From: Tenrec ecaudatus
Lineage: Eukaryota > Chordata > Mammalia > Afrosoricida > Tenrecidae
Assembly: GCF_050624435.1 (NCBI RefSeq)
Contig: NC_134535.1
Coordinates: forward strand, 75,264,494-75,328,493
Length of the DNA: 64,000 nucleotides
Reading direction: 5' to 3'
A program made the translations under genes and the position numbers. The notes under the pieces are model-generated. The model saw only the letters and a list, made by a program, of their open reading frames with translations, had not been told where the DNA came from and did not search any database. Shown one piece after another: positions 63,144 to 64,000 of this stretch. Each line of letters opens with the position of its first letter. The first letter of the stretch is position 1.

Positions 63144-63347
63144 CAGGCATCCTCAAACTACCGCCCGGGGGCCACAATCGGCCCGCCAGGTGTTTTTTGC
63201 CCCATTTATTTTTTACTTCAAAATAAGATATGTACCGTGTACATAGGAATTTGTTCATAGTTTTTTTTAAAAACTATAGTCCGGCCCTCCAACGGGTCTG
63301 AGGGACAGTGAACTGGCCCCCTGTTAAAAAAAATTTGAGAACCCCTG
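63144..63347. mobile_element. hAT non-autonomous element (OC1/OposCharlie-like)
   Basis: Starts CAGGCATCCTCAAACTACCG then CCCGGGGGCCACA and ends GAGGGACAGTGAACTGGCCC then CCTGTTAAAAAAAATTTGAGAACCCCTG. CAG/CTG ends and a possible 8-bp duplication (ATTAAGTG/GTTAAGAG, six of eight) fit hAT. The family name is from memory. Confidence 0.65.
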
Positions 63348-63387
63348 GTTAAGAGGGTGATTATTATGTAAGCTATCTCCAGAAATA

Positions 63388-64000
63388 ATTTTTTAATTGT
63401 TTTATTAGGGGTTCATACAACTCTTATCACAACCCATACATACATCAATTTTGTAAAGCACATCTCTACATTCATTCCCCTCGTCATTCTCAAAACATTC
63501 GCTCTCCACCTAAAACCCTGGCATCAGCTCCGCATTTTCCCCCCTCCCTCTGTGCTCCCCCTCCCTCATGAACCCTTGATAATTATTATTTTGTCATATC
63601 TTGCCCTGTCCGAAATCTCCCTTCACCCACTTTTCTGTTGTCCGTCCCCCAGGGAGGAGGTCACATGTAGATCCTTGTAATCAGTTCTCCTTTTCCAACC
63701 CACCTTCCCTCTGCCCTCCCAGTATCGCCACCCACAGCACTGGTCCTAAAGGGATCATCTGCCCTGGATTCCCTGTGTTCCCATTTCCTATCTGTACCAG
63801 TGTACATCCTCTGTTCCAGCCAGATTTGTAAGGTAGAATTGGAATCATGATAGTGGGGGAGGAAGAGCATTTAGGAAATAGAGGAAACTGTATACTTCAT
63901 CGTTGTTACATCGCACCCTGACTGGCTCATCTCCTCCCCAAGACCCCTCTGTAAGGGGATGTCCCGTGGCCTACAAATGGGCTTTGGGTCTCCACTCCGC
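63388..64000 (-). mobile_element. LINE-B, antisense, running off the window
   Basis: TTTTATTAGGGGTTCATACAACTC onward is collinear with 43145-44411 and continues to the right edge, so its 5' limit is unknown. Confidence 0.85.

Overview
This is mammalian nuclear DNA with spliced genes, CpG-rich promoters and dense interspersed repeats. Two kinds of repeat point to an afrotherian, most likely a tenrec such as the lesser hedgehog tenrec (Echinops telfairi). There are many tRNA-type SINE copies with the AfroSINE tail (…CGAGTCGATTCCGACTCATAGCGACCCTATAGGACA…, given here in pieces). There are also SPIN-type hAT DNA transposons with 8-bp target duplications; as I recall the literature, SPIN is patchy in mammals but present in tenrec. 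The species call is inference.

Layout. 1-7,090: 3' two-thirds of STAT2 (+), from the end of the DNA-binding domain to the stop. 7,820-8,350: an L1 insertion in the gap between convergent genes. 8,625-9,976: complete four-exon IL23A (-), with a TATA-like box and an NF-kB site upstream and AU-rich elements in its 3' UTR. 10,000-13,300: spacer with a candidate immune enhancer (ETS-IRF composite, IRF-like, CRE and octamer motifs). 13,300-27,540: complete PAN2 (+), 25 coding exons adding up to exactly 1,202 codons. 28,170-31,420: CNPY2 (+) with a strong CpG island, five coding exons, 182 aa ending in HDEL. 31,420-38,640: repeat-rich spacer. 38,640-64,000: CS (citrate synthase, +) promoter and its first six coding exons (196 codons); the remaining ~270 codons lie beyond the window.

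The order STAT2-IL23A-PAN2-CNPY2-CS is the order known from human 12q13, here inverted, so the block is conserved synteny. The genes do not form one pathway: STAT2 (type I interferon signalling) and IL23A (cytokine) are immune, PAN2 is an mRNA deadenylase, CNPY2 an ER-resident saposin-like protein, CS a mitochondrial TCA enzyme.

Most of the rest is transposon archaeology: AfroSINEs, RTE/BovB-like LINE fragments, a recurrent LINE 3'-end family (here 'LINE-B', probably L1), a second L1-like family ('L1-A'), MIR relics, three SPIN copies, one OC1-like hAT and a mariner-like MITE. Several insertions are nested and bounded by readable target-site duplications. I found no tRNA, rRNA, CRISPR or convincing new protein-coding gene, and no clearly novel biological system. 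The most worthwhile leads are the SPIN copies, the IL23A-PAN2 enhancer candidate, the C20 tract at a PAN2 splice acceptor and an apparent insertion in the STAT2 C-terminal linker.
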